DNA from: an uncultured Romboutsia sp.
GTDB lineage: Bacteria > Bacillota > Clostridia > Peptostreptococcales > Peptostreptococcaceae
Length of the DNA stretch: 34,746 bases
NCBI GenBank assembly: GCA_904418825.1
Contig: CAJFPU010000013.1
Coordinates: forward strand, 1 to 34,746
Reading direction: 5' to 3'
The first letter of the stretch is position 1. Every line of letters begins with the position of its first letter. The notes beneath the pieces were generated by a model. The model did no database searches. It had not been told where the DNA came from and saw only the letters and a program-made list of their open reading frames with translations. Below, piece after piece: positions 26,369 through 33,822 of this stretch. The position numbers were made by a program, and so were the translations under genes.

Positions 26369-26403
26369 AAACCTTACATAAGTATTACATCTATGTAATG
26401 TTT
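26369..26403. promoter_or_regulatory. BceR-type operator upstream of uppP
   Basis: 10-bp arms AAACCTTACA and TGTAATGTTT (one mismatch) with a 15-nt spacer holding ATTACAT, matching the 23553-23587 site almost base for base. On the coding strand a -10-like TATACT follows at the same distance as GATATT does before bceA. Confidence 0.75.
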
Positions 26404-26425
26404 ATAAATGATAAATTATCATATT

Positions 26426-27503
26426 AAGTGCAACATCTAAAAATATGTAAAAAAATAGTTCATGAGTTTATGTTCATGTTACAGTAATAATAACCACAAA
26501 ACTACTTTACATGAAAGGACATAAATTTATGAACTACAAACATATTACCACAAATGAAAGATGCTGCATAGCAAATTTCCTAAGTTTAGGATTGAGTCTA
26601 AGAAAAATTGCAAAACATTTAAATCGAAATGTATCTACTATTTCAAGAGAAGTTAAGAGAAATTCTACTAATGGTAAATATCTAGCACATATTGCATGTG
26701 AAAATTACGCTAAAAATAGAAAAAATTGCGGAGCAAAAGGAAAATCAAGTAACCCTACATTAATTAAATATATAGAAGATGGATTAGAGAAAACTTGGTC
26801 ACCAGAGCAAATAGCCGGTAGGCTACGCCTAGATTACCAAGATGATAAATCTATGAAAATCGGTTTTAAAACAATATATAGATGGCTATATCAAAAAATT
26901 ATTGCAAAAGGAAATGTGAATAGATTAAGAAGAAAATGAAAATCACTAAATCCTAAAGAGACTAGAGGTAAATTTAATATAGGCAAAAGTATTAAAGATA
27001 GACCCAAAGAAGTTCGAAAAAGAGAAACTATAGGACATTGGGAACTAGATACTGTTGTATCTAGCAGAGGAAAATCAAAAGCTTGCCTTTCAACTTTTGT
27101 CGAGAGGAAAAGTAGATTTTTAATAGCTCAAGTTATGGAAAATAGGAAATCTTCAACATTCAACTTCCATTGCTTTACTGCTTTTAAAGATATTCCAACT
27201 AATTTAATTAAAACATTTACAGTTGATAGAGGTAAAGAGTTTTCAGGGTATGTAGATATTGAAAATACACTAAATATAGATGTCTACTTTGCAGATGCGT
27301 ATGCTTCTTGGCAAAGGGGGACAAATGAAAATACAAATGGATTATTAAGAGAGTTTTACCCTAAAAAGTTTGATTTTTCTTCTATAAATCAGAAAGAACT
27401 TGATAATATTGTTACCATAATAAATAATAGACCTCGCAAGTGTCTTGGATATAAGACACCTGCAGAGGTATTTGATGTAACATGAATATAAAGTGTTGCA
27501 CTT
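26426..27503 (+). mobile_element. IS30-family insertion sequence with 5-bp target duplication
   Basis: Inverted ends AAGTGCAACA (26426-26435) and TGTTGCACTT (27494-27503) are perfect over 10 bp. ATATT flanks both sides (26421-26425 and 27504-27508) as a target duplication. The transposase has one in-frame stop. It landed between the uppP operator and the third ssrA-end copy. Confidence 0.88.
26529..27485 (+). pseudogene. IS30-family transposase interrupted by one in-frame TGA
   Basis: A frame of about 318 codons that would be full length except for TGA at 26937-26939, after NRLRRK. Before it lies an N-terminal helix-turn-helix (SLRKIAKHLNRNVSTISREV). After it, in the same frame, lie the catalytic parts: ETIGHWELDTVVSS, then TVDRGKEFSGY, then SWQRGTNENTNGLLREFYP. 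The ATG at 26529 is preferred over 26511 because AAAGGA precedes it. A single base change (for example from GGA or CGA) explains the stop. The element is probably inactive unless the stop is read through. Confidence 0.88.
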
Positions 27504-27526
27504 ATATTGACAATCTATCAAATAAA

Positions 27527-27560
27527 AAAAACACATTGACAAAATTGTCAATGTGTTTTT
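27527..27560 (-). terminator. terminator hairpin abutting att3
   Basis: Perfect 14-bp arms AAAAACACATTGAC and GTCAATGTGTTTTT with a 6-nt loop, ending at the first base of the ssrA-end repeat. Read leftward it is followed by TTTATTTG. It corresponds in position to the tmRNA terminator. Confidence 0.8.
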
Positions 27561-27606
27561 CGTGGATTTCAATGGTGGAGACGAATCGCAGGAATAATAC
27601 CCACGA
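27560..27606. repeat. att3: ssrA 3'-end repeat plus island arm
   Basis: Bases 27560-27584 are identical to the tmRNA 3' end at 32698-32722. Bases 27585-27606 continue with the same arm as att1 (42-64, two differences), ending in ATACCCACGA. This arm is absent from att2 and from tmRNA. Interpreted as the left boundary of unit 3. Confidence 0.85.
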
Positions 27607-28348
27607 CTATATCCAACATTAAATTTATAGTTTACTTTATAATTCTCCATATAATTTTAATATTTTTTCACTAATTATATATACTTTTCCTTTTTTCAAA
27701 TCTAATTTCATTACATACAACTAGTGATATACACTTATCAATTAGTCATAATACACTTTCTATAAGTATTCTTTCTCACTTACTTTAACAGAACTACTTT
27801 TCCATGCTGTAAAATAATCATCTAATATTTCTATTTATATCATATTTATTTTCTTTATAGTATAAATAATCTATAACCTACTAATCCATATTTAAATTTT
27901 ATTATTTGGTATTGATTTTATCTTATCATTCATCTTGATTTATAATATCTTCAAATAAACTATTAAAATCTATTATCATATTATATTCACTTAACTTTAC
28001 AAAATAAAAACACTTATTTTTATAAATATAAGCGTTTACTTTTCTAGTTAAGATATAAATATTAATTTTAGAAAATAAAAATTAACACTCCATCAAATAT
28101 AAAATTTATGGTAGCATTAAAAATATAATGTTTATCTATTAAGTAAATACCTAAGAATTCATTATCAATATTATTATATATACATAACCTTTAATAAAAA
28201 ATTTATTTCTTAAATTATATATTACAGTTATAATAGATAGTATAGAATTTTTTAATATTTTATTTAAATTCTTAAAAAAGTTTACACCTTTAGAAGCATT
28301 AAAATAGCTAAAGACCACTTGTATAAGATGACTTTATCTATTATTTTT
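27607..28348. other. gene-free stretch with decayed leftward coding remnants
   Basis: No intact gene is visible. Short coding-like leftward pieces remain: MKLDLKKGKVYIISEKILKL (ending near 27645), IEILDDYFTAWKSSSVKVSE (near 27770-27830) and MIIDFNSLFEDIINQDE (near 27930-27980). They lie in different frames broken by stops, so this is probably a decayed island gene or genes. A hairpin (AACACTTAT...ATAAGCGTT) lies near 28010-28036. The rest is very AT-rich. Confidence 0.45.
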
Positions 28349-29266
28349 CTAAATAGAACACTTATTAACAACATTACTATCCTTCGATTTAAGCGTAGCC
28401 TTAACCTTCTCTAAAGTAGGAACTAAAATACATCCTATAGCAAAAAATACAAATTTAAATGTGTCTATACTTAGTGGTGGCATAGGTATCTCAAGAGATT
28501 TAGGTGCCATAATAACTGCATATATAGACCCTATCATAAGACCTATAATACAATACATAGTTTGTCCTCTAAACTTTCTAAGTAAAGACCTAACAGTTCT
28601 TACTGTTACAAACAAACCAACTAAAATTCCAAATCCAAATATTATAAAACCTGGTAAATATTCAAATTTAAACTTAATCACTTGATTTATAGCATTAAGC
28701 ATCGGAGTATAAAGCCCAAATATTAAAAGCATAGTAGAACCTGATATACCTGGCAACACCATAGCTGATATAGCAATCATCCCTGATATAAAAATATATA
28801 CTATAAGTAATAAATTTAAATTATCTATTCTAACAGAAAGACTACTTCCACTACTTGTTATTGGATTAAAGTAAGTTATTGCAATTACTATAATCATCCC
28901 AATTAATAAATACAATAAATTCATTTTATTAATTTTTAAATTTTTTCTTTCTGATTTAACTATCAAAGGAATAGACGCTATTATAAATCCTAAAAATAAA
29001 GAATTTATTTCATATATATTATTTTCAAATATTGATGTTATAAATATTGCTGATAAAATGAACCCTACTGTCCAACCTATACCTATTTTAGATATAAATT
29101 TAAATGCTTTTATTCTATCTAGCCTTTTACCTGATATTATACTATTTAATGAGTCTATAAAATCATCATAAAATCCTAATATAAATGCTATTGTACCACC
29201 AGATACACCTGGAACACTATCAGCTAGTGCCATACAAAATCCTCTTATAAAATTCAATATATACAA
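28349..29266 (-). CDS. popT: DUF368 membrane protein, PopT-type undecaprenyl phosphate translocase
   Basis: A 305-residue polytopic membrane protein of the DUF368 family: RGFCMALADSVPGVSGGTIA at the N-terminus and MVLPGISGSTMLLIFGLY in the middle form the two inverted PGxSGxT repeats of the family. DUF368 proteins (PopT) have been shown to return undecaprenyl phosphate across the membrane for reuse. The start is TTG at 29266, preceded by GAGGTGG at correct spacing. It is read leftward with its own leader. Assignment to DUF368 is firm; the PopT role is by family. Confidence 0.9.
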   Translation of the reverse strand: MYILNFIRGFCMALADSVPGVSGGTIAFILGFYDDFIDSLNSIISGKRLDRIKAFKFISKIGIGWTVGFILSAIFITSIFENNIYEINSLFLGFIIASIPLIVKSERKNLKINKMNLLYLLIGMIIVIAITYFNPITSSGSSLSVRIDNLNLLLIVYIFISGMIAISAMVLPGISGSTMLLIFGLYTPMLNAINQVIKFKFEYLPGFIIFGFGILVGLFVTVRTVRSLLRKFRGQTMYCIIGLMIGSIYAVIMAPKSLEIPMPPLSIDTFKFVFFAIGCILVPTLEKVKATLKSKDSNVVNKCSI

Positions 29267-29527
29267 AAGTCCACCTCACCATTAAATTTTTTATTATCAC
29301 TTATACAATCATTTAGTATATAGTTTAACTTATAGTATACTACACCTTAAATGTATATAATGTCTTACTTTTAAAAATTTTCAACTTTATTTTAACTATT
29401 TTACTTTAATTAAAAATAATAAACTATCAACTTTATTGTTATTGTATTTGCTATGTTTATTTTTGTAATCTTAATTATATCATTATTTATCCACAAGTAA
29501 TTATTTTACAATCCATGATATAAAAAA
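29267..29527. other. gene-free leader of popT
   Basis: AT-rich interval with no reading frame that has a ribosome site. A possible -10 for popT (TATACT near 29334-29340 on the leftward strand) lacks a clear -35. Nothing else is recognised. Confidence 0.4.
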
Positions 29528-29554
29528 TCTCAAAATAAAAGATTTATTTTGAGA
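29528..29554 (-). terminator. terminator of the glycosylation operon
   Basis: Perfect 12-bp arms TCTCAAAATAAA and TTTATTTTGAGA around a 3-nt loop; read leftward a run of six T follows. It lies 21 bp after the stop of the GT-C gene. Confidence 0.85.
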
Positions 29555-29575
29555 CCTATCATTTTGCTAAAATAT

Positions 29576-30901
29576 CTAACATCTAACTTTAGAATACTTC
29601 GTAACCTTTGATAATTCATTTATTAAAGCAATACTTATTCCTCCACATATAAAACGTAACGGTGTAAGTGTTGCAGCATATCTATCAAAAGAGAATGTCA
29701 TTGCATACACTAATATATTTCCCATATATAATGAAGCTAAAAAGAACATTTCAGATCTATTTTTTCTTAACATAAATGCAGAGAATATTCCAAGTCCACA
29801 GACCATCCACTCTATCGATGTTAATAATTGCGGTATCCCCTTACTAATAGAAAATACTTCTTCCCAATAAAATATACTTTTCATCATGTCTAATGGTTTA
29901 CATATTAAGTATGATATAATTAGACTAAGTGGATTACTCTTTTTCCATTCCGATATCCTATAATCAGCCTTTATTCCATCTGTTTCAAGAGCTATATATC
30001 GTTGTATTGCTTCATTTTTTACTGTTCCATCTTCATTATAATATTTTGCAAACTTTTCTTTCGCCACATCATCTACATTAGTTTTATAATCTAAACTTTC
30101 ATCTGAAGGGAATCCATACCCTTGATAAGTTCCTAATAAAGTTGGATTTCCTGCTCCATAAGTAAGAGGTATAAATGTATCATATATCTTATAATTCCTA
30201 ATCGACCAAGGTATTATAAAGCAAAGCAATGTAATTCCTATTATTAATCCTTGTCTTATAAGTAATTTAAAATCATATTTTACTAATAACAAATAAATTG
30301 CTGCAAATACTGGATATATTCCAATATTAGCTTTTAACATAAGAGATAACATATACATTAATAAGCAAAGCCAGAAATATTTTTTTTCTTGTGTTCTCCC
30401 CATCATCAATGTAAAATAAACTGTACTTAAAAAACAAAGCATAAAAGGTGTTTCTGTTAATATAATATTATCCATCCATATATAATCTGGCCTAAAGAAT
30501 AATAACATAACTAATATTCCACACCATTTAGGTGCAAATAAGTTAACACATTTATAAGCCACAAACGAAGAAACAGTTCCCATTATAATCCAAGTTATCT
30601 TTAAAGCCAACCAAAGAAGATTTCCAGTTCCGAATATAATGGAAAATAATCCTATAAATACAGGCATTCCTGGCATAATCTGAGCACTAATTACTCCATG
30701 CATTGTTATTGATCCAGTATTCTTAAACTCAATACCACTATTTATATAGCTTAAGTCATCACTTTGTAAACTGTAAGTAACTCCTAATTTAGTCATAGCT
30801 ATTATACGAACAACAAATAAAAGAACCATTACTATTAATACTACTTTATTATCCAGTAAAAATGTACTTAGCTTATTTTTTTTATTCATATATATATTCA
30901 T
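29576..30901 (-). CDS. GT-C family polytopic glycosyltransferase
   Basis: A 441-residue membrane protein with about 10-11 hydrophobic segments and an acidic pair in the first outer loop (YSLQSDDLSYINSG), the usual catalytic position of GT-C (GT39/ArnT-like) enzymes that use polyprenyl-phosphate sugars as donors. A large soluble loop follows near residues 240-310. It is the last gene of a four-gene operon; its ribosome site lies inside the end of the DUF2304 gene, two bases before its ATG. It would transfer the sugar prepared by the GT2 and GtrA proteins to an external acceptor such as a wall polymer. Confidence 0.82.
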   Translation of the reverse strand: MNIYMNKKNKLSTFLLDNKVVLIVMVLLFVVRIIAMTKLGVTYSLQSDDLSYINSGIEFKNTGSITMHGVISAQIMPGMPVFIGLFSIIFGTGNLLWLALKITWIIMGTVSSFVAYKCVNLFAPKWCGILVMLLFFRPDYIWMDNIILTETPFMLCFLSTVYFTLMMGRTQEKKYFWLCLLMYMLSLMLKANIGIYPVFAAIYLLLVKYDFKLLIRQGLIIGITLLCFIIPWSIRNYKIYDTFIPLTYGAGNPTLLGTYQGYGFPSDESLDYKTNVDDVAKEKFAKYYNEDGTVKNEAIQRYIALETDGIKADYRISEWKKSNPLSLIISYLICKPLDMMKSIFYWEEVFSISKGIPQLLTSIEWMVCGLGIFSAFMLRKNRSEMFFLASLYMGNILVYAMTFSFDRYAATLTPLRFICGGISIALINELSKVTKYSKVRC

Positions 30902-30903
30902 AA

Positions 30904-31257
30904 CTAAATTTTCTCCTTAACTTTTTGCTGAATATAATTTTCAATAGATACCATTTGAACTAATGTTTTTATTTTGTTAGCTTGGTTAGATATTACAATT
31001 GAATGTGAAAATGATATAATTAATAATGCTATTATTCCTAATAAATATACTAAATTTGATGGTGTATCTATCTTTACAACATCAGATAGCCAAGTTACTA
31101 TTCCAGGAAATACTGAAATTAAAATCAAGCTACAAGAAATAATTATCCAAACTAATGAATGCTGTAGCCATAATTTTTTCTTATTTACAGTTTTTATTAC
31201 AAAAACTAAAAATATAATTGAAAATAATATAAGCTCTAACCTTAAGATATTAGACAT
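30904..31257 (-). CDS. DUF2304 family membrane protein
   Basis: A 117-residue protein with three hydrophobic segments and a C-terminal amphipathic helix (VQMVSIENYIQQKVKEKI), as expected of DUF2304. DUF2304 genes commonly follow a GT2 polyprenyl-phosphate glycosyltransferase and are thought to anchor or assist it; here it lies immediately after one that lacks its own membrane segments. ATG at 31257 is preferred (AGGTG upstream); a GTG at 31269 would overlap the upstream gene. Confidence 0.8.
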   Translation of the reverse strand: MSNILRLELILFSIIFLVFVIKTVNKKKLWLQHSLVWIIISCSLILISVFPGIVTWLSDVVKIDTPSNLVYLLGIIALLIISFSHSIVISNQANKIKTLVQMVSIENYIQQKVKEKI

Positions 31258-31262
31258 ATTTA

Positions 31263-31982
31263 TTAACACCTAGCCTTTCTTTGGAAGCTTGTACAGAATA
31301 TAGCAAGTGAAACTTTAATCATATAATATACTGACTTCCAAGAGCTAATAGAGGATACTCCTGATTCTCTACTAAACATATTTGCATCCACTTCTTTTAT
31401 TTCAAAATTAGCCTTCGATAAAGATATTATTGATTCAGGCTCTGGAAAATCTACTGGATAATTTGATGCTAAAAATTCAATTACATCTTTATTTCCAGCT
31501 CTATATCCAGATGTACAATCTCTTACTACTACTTTTGAACATAATTGTATTATAAATGATAAATATCTAATTCCAATTCTTCTTAAAAATGTAGACTTAA
31601 ATTTACTTTTATCATTAACAAACCTTGATCCTATTACAAAATCCGACTCTTTATTTATAATTGGACGTAATAAATTATCAATAGAATTTATATCATGTTG
31701 ACCATCCCCATCAAATTGGACTGCAATATCATAATTATTTATCTTTGCAAAAATATAACCCGTTTGCACTGCACCGCCTATACCTAAGTTATGCACAAGA
31801 TTGATACATTTAATATCATTTATTTCACAAACTTGTTGAGTCAAATCTGTTGAACCATCATTTATAACAATATAATCTAACTCATATTCATTACACGTAC
31901 TTACAAATCCTTTAATGCTATTTACTACCTTCAAAATATTATCTTGCTCATTGTATGCAGGTATAATTAATAATATCTTCAT
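31263..31982 (-). CDS. GT2 polyprenyl-phosphate glycosyltransferase (DPM1-like)
   Basis: A 239-residue GT-A fold enzyme: KILLIIPAYNEQDNI at the start, DYIVINDGSTDLT, the metal site VQFDGDGQHD, and the acceptor loop FVIGSRFV. It would link a sugar from a nucleotide donor to undecaprenyl phosphate on the inner membrane face. Unlike GtrB-type enzymes it has no C-terminal membrane pair; the DUF2304 protein next door probably compensates. The ATG at 31982 follows GAGGGG by 8 nt; a GTG at 31991 would overlap the GtrA gene. Confidence 0.9.
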   Translation of the reverse strand: MKILLIIPAYNEQDNILKVVNSIKGFVSTCNEYELDYIVINDGSTDLTQQVCEINDIKCINLVHNLGIGGAVQTGYIFAKINNYDIAVQFDGDGQHDINSIDNLLRPIINKESDFVIGSRFVNDKSKFKSTFLRRIGIRYLSFIIQLCSKVVVRDCTSGYRAGNKDVIEFLASNYPVDFPEPESIISLSKANFEIKEVDANMFSRESGVSSISSWKSVYYMIKVSLAIFCTSFQRKARC

Positions 31983-31987
31983 ATAAT

Positions 31988-32437
31988 TCACCCCTCAATC
32001 TGTTCTTTAAATATAAATAATTTGCTTAATCCATAATTAATTATCACCGCTATAAAAGATAACACTACCTTTGATATAATTACTCCATTTATTCCTAAAA
32101 ATGAATAATCTTCTATTTTAAATACATTGATACATATAAATAAACCAACTTGTTCTAGTATAAAAGAGAAAATCCTTGCGCTTAAAAATGTTATTATTTC
32201 TACTTTTAAAATATCTAAACTCCATCTATTACTCTTAAATACCCAAATTTTATTTGTTATATATGCAAAAATAGTTGCAACAATAAAAGCTACCATATTT
32301 GACACTAATGCACTACTTTCATTAGATAAAATAAAAACTCCCATAAATGTAATATAATTCACTATAGTTGTTAATACTCCAAATAATAAGTAACTTAAAG
32401 TTTCCCTGTTTAGTAAATCTCTAAAATTTTTATTCAC
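31988..32437 (-). CDS. GtrA family flippase-like membrane protein
   Basis: A 149-residue protein with four membrane segments and the GtrA pattern (LLFGVLTTIVNYITFMGVFI, then AYITNKIWVFKS, and YGLSKLFIFKE at the C-terminus). GtrA proteins are thought to flip undecaprenyl-phosphate-linked sugars to the outer face. It begins with GTG, preceded by AAGGAG at 7 nt, and is the first gene of the operon, following a strong promoter at 32479-32507. Confidence 0.9.
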   Translation of the reverse strand: MNKNFRDLLNRETLSYLLFGVLTTIVNYITFMGVFILSNESSALVSNMVAFIVATIFAYITNKIWVFKSNRWSLDILKVEIITFLSARIFSFILEQVGLFICINVFKIEDYSFLGINGVIISKVVLSFIAVIINYGLSKLFIFKEQIEG

Positions 32438-32478
32438 CTTTTTCTCCTTAAATTTTACAGTATACTTCTATATATATT

Positions 32479-32507
32479 AATATAACAAATAATCCGACAT
32501 ACGTCAA
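32479..32507 (-). promoter_or_regulatory. sigma-A type promoter of the glycosylation operon
   Basis: On the leftward strand: -35 TTGACG (32507-32502), a 17-bp spacer, then -10 TATATT (32484-32479), 41 bp before the GTG start. One mismatch to consensus in each box. Nothing suggests repression, so the operon may be constitutive. Confidence 0.75.
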
Positions 32508-32668
32508 TGTTATACCTGTTTTAGTTATTTACCCAATAATTGAAAATCTAATTTTCAATATATCTTCTTACTCATCTATTTCAAGTTGCCCTATTAGGTT
32601 ACCATATATTCAAATTTTAAATTATCATCTATCAATTCGAATCATTATTTATTCTTATAATTAATAAA

Positions 32669-32698
32669 AAAGGTATTGATTTTATAATCAATACCTTT
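32669..32698 (-). terminator. tmRNA terminator
   Basis: Perfect 13-bp arms AAAGGTATTGATT and AATCAATACCTTT with a 4-nt loop, 12 bp beyond the tmRNA 3' end; read leftward the tail is TTTATTAATT. Confidence 0.85.
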
Positions 32699-32722
32699 CG
32701 TGGATTTCAATGGTGGAGACGA
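32698..32722. repeat. att4: ssrA 3' end, the integration target
   Basis: The 25-bp repeat shared with 5532-5556 and 27560-27584. Bases 32711-32722 lie inside the tmRNA (CCA end and 3' strand of the acceptor stem); the rest lies just downstream. It is the boundary between the islands and the chromosome. Confidence 0.85.
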
Positions 32723-33036
32723 GGGGAGTCGAACCCCTGTCCGCAAGTCTTTTCCTCGTTGCATCTACGTGTGTAGCCAACTGTACTAGTATCTCTATGT
32801 GATTGACCAGTCCCAATTAGTCCGCTTTTGGTCGAGACACCCCAAAAGTAGTACCCTGCATAAATGACGACCAGGCCTAGCCGGCAGGAGGGCGAGGCGG
32901 GTCGAGCAGCGTTATTATGCTGCTAAAGCGTAATTATCGTTTGCGTTTATTTTAAGTTCCCCAGTTTTTACGTGACCCAGAGTAACACGACACGCAGCCC
33001 CAAGTTCCAAACCCACGTCGAAACCTTTACGCCCCC
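32711..33036 (-). ncRNA. ssrA: transfer-messenger RNA (tmRNA)
   Basis: A 326-nt tmRNA. The 5' GGGGGCG pairs with the 3' CGTCTCC of the acceptor stem, followed by ACCA; the T arm carries GGTTCGACTCC. The tag frame at 32944-32915 reads ANDNYALAA then TAA, one residue shorter than the E. coli tag and still ending in the LAA degradation signal. It frees stalled ribosomes together with SmpB, encoded just upstream. The GC content is far above that of its surroundings, as usual for structured RNA. Its 3' end is the target of the island integrations. A weak promoter (TTGCGA, 17 bp, AAAACT) precedes it. Confidence 0.97.
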
Positions 33037-33155
33037 GTGGTAAGTTTTAAGTCCTTGGACTGTTTTCGCAAACTTTTTATTCACCATTTATATTAAGTTG
33101 TATTTATATATTAATACTTTTTAGCATTAAAATCAAATGTTATTTAGTGGATTAA

Positions 33156-33611
33156 TTAGTACTTTCCTCTAAGTTCTCTTTCTATAGTTCTTTGAGCATC
33201 TTTTTTAGCTAAGTCTTGACGTTTGTCGTGTAACTTTTTACCTTTAGCTAAAGCTAATTCTACTTTAACTTTACCATTTTTAAGATACATACTTAAAGGA
33301 ATTAATGAATATCCTTTAACTGTTGTAGCCCCTATAAGCTTTCTTATTTCATGCTTATGAAGTAATAATTTTCTTACTCTTAAAGGGTCAACATTAAATC
33401 TATTTCCTTGCTCGTATGGGCTTATATGAACTTGTTTTATAAATACTTCGCTATTATCAACAGATGCATATCCATCAGTTAAGTTTACTTTTCCTTGTCT
33501 GATTGATTTTACTTCTGTACCTTTTAATTCGATACCACATTCATAAGTTTCTTCTATAAAATACTCATGCCTTGCTTTTCTATTTGTAGCTAATGTTTTA
33601 GTTCCTGCCAT
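33156..33611 (-). CDS. smpB: SsrA-binding protein SmpB
   Basis: A 151-residue protein of normal length that binds the tRNA-like part of tmRNA and brings it to stalled ribosomes. Family motifs are complete: [20 protein letters not shown] near the start, [16 protein letters not shown], and the C-terminal [19 protein letters not shown] tail that enters the mRNA channel. AAGGTG precedes the ATG. It lies between rnr and ssrA, the usual order in firmicutes. Confidence 0.98.
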   Translation of the reverse strand: MAGTKTLATNRKARHEYFIEETYECGIELKGTEVKSIRQGKVNLTDGYASVDNSEVFIKQVHISPYEQGNRFNVDPLRVRKLLLHKHEIRKLIGATTVKGYSLIPLSMYLKNGKVKVELALAKGKKLHDKRQDLAKKDAQRTIERELRGKY

Positions 33612-33706
33612 ACGTTCACCTTCTTACTTTAAATTCTTATTTAGTATATACCTTATTAGTAAAAATATACCACATTTATAGTATTTAGTCAATATTACCA
33701 ATTTAT

Positions 33707-33739
33707 ATATACGGGGTCGTGAAAACCGACCCCGTATAT
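33707..33739. terminator. terminator between rnr and smpB
   Basis: Perfect 13-bp GC-rich arms (ATATACGGGGTCG and its complement) with a 7-nt loop. A T-run follows on the rightward side; on the leftward side the tail is weaker. It lies between rnr and smpB and may allow some read-through. Confidence 0.75.
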
Positions 33740-33822
33740 TTTTAAGCAATAAACATATCCATAAAGAATATGTCATTAATTAAATGAATTACTTTACAAT
33801 ATATTTATATAATAAAGAAAAC

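Noticed and set aside
5532..27606. att copies as partial duplicate tmRNA genes
   Set aside because: Only the last 12 bases of the RNA are present; no T arm, tag or 5' half is found next to the copies.
27345..27650. Leftward frame of 101 codons across the IS30 right end and att3
   Set aside because: Runs antisense through the transposase end and through the terminator hairpin; not a plausible gene.
23..32722. Repeated 25-bp units as a CRISPR-like or dispersed repeat family
   Set aside because: Only four copies, 5-22 kb apart, all matching the tmRNA 3' end. This is an integration footprint.
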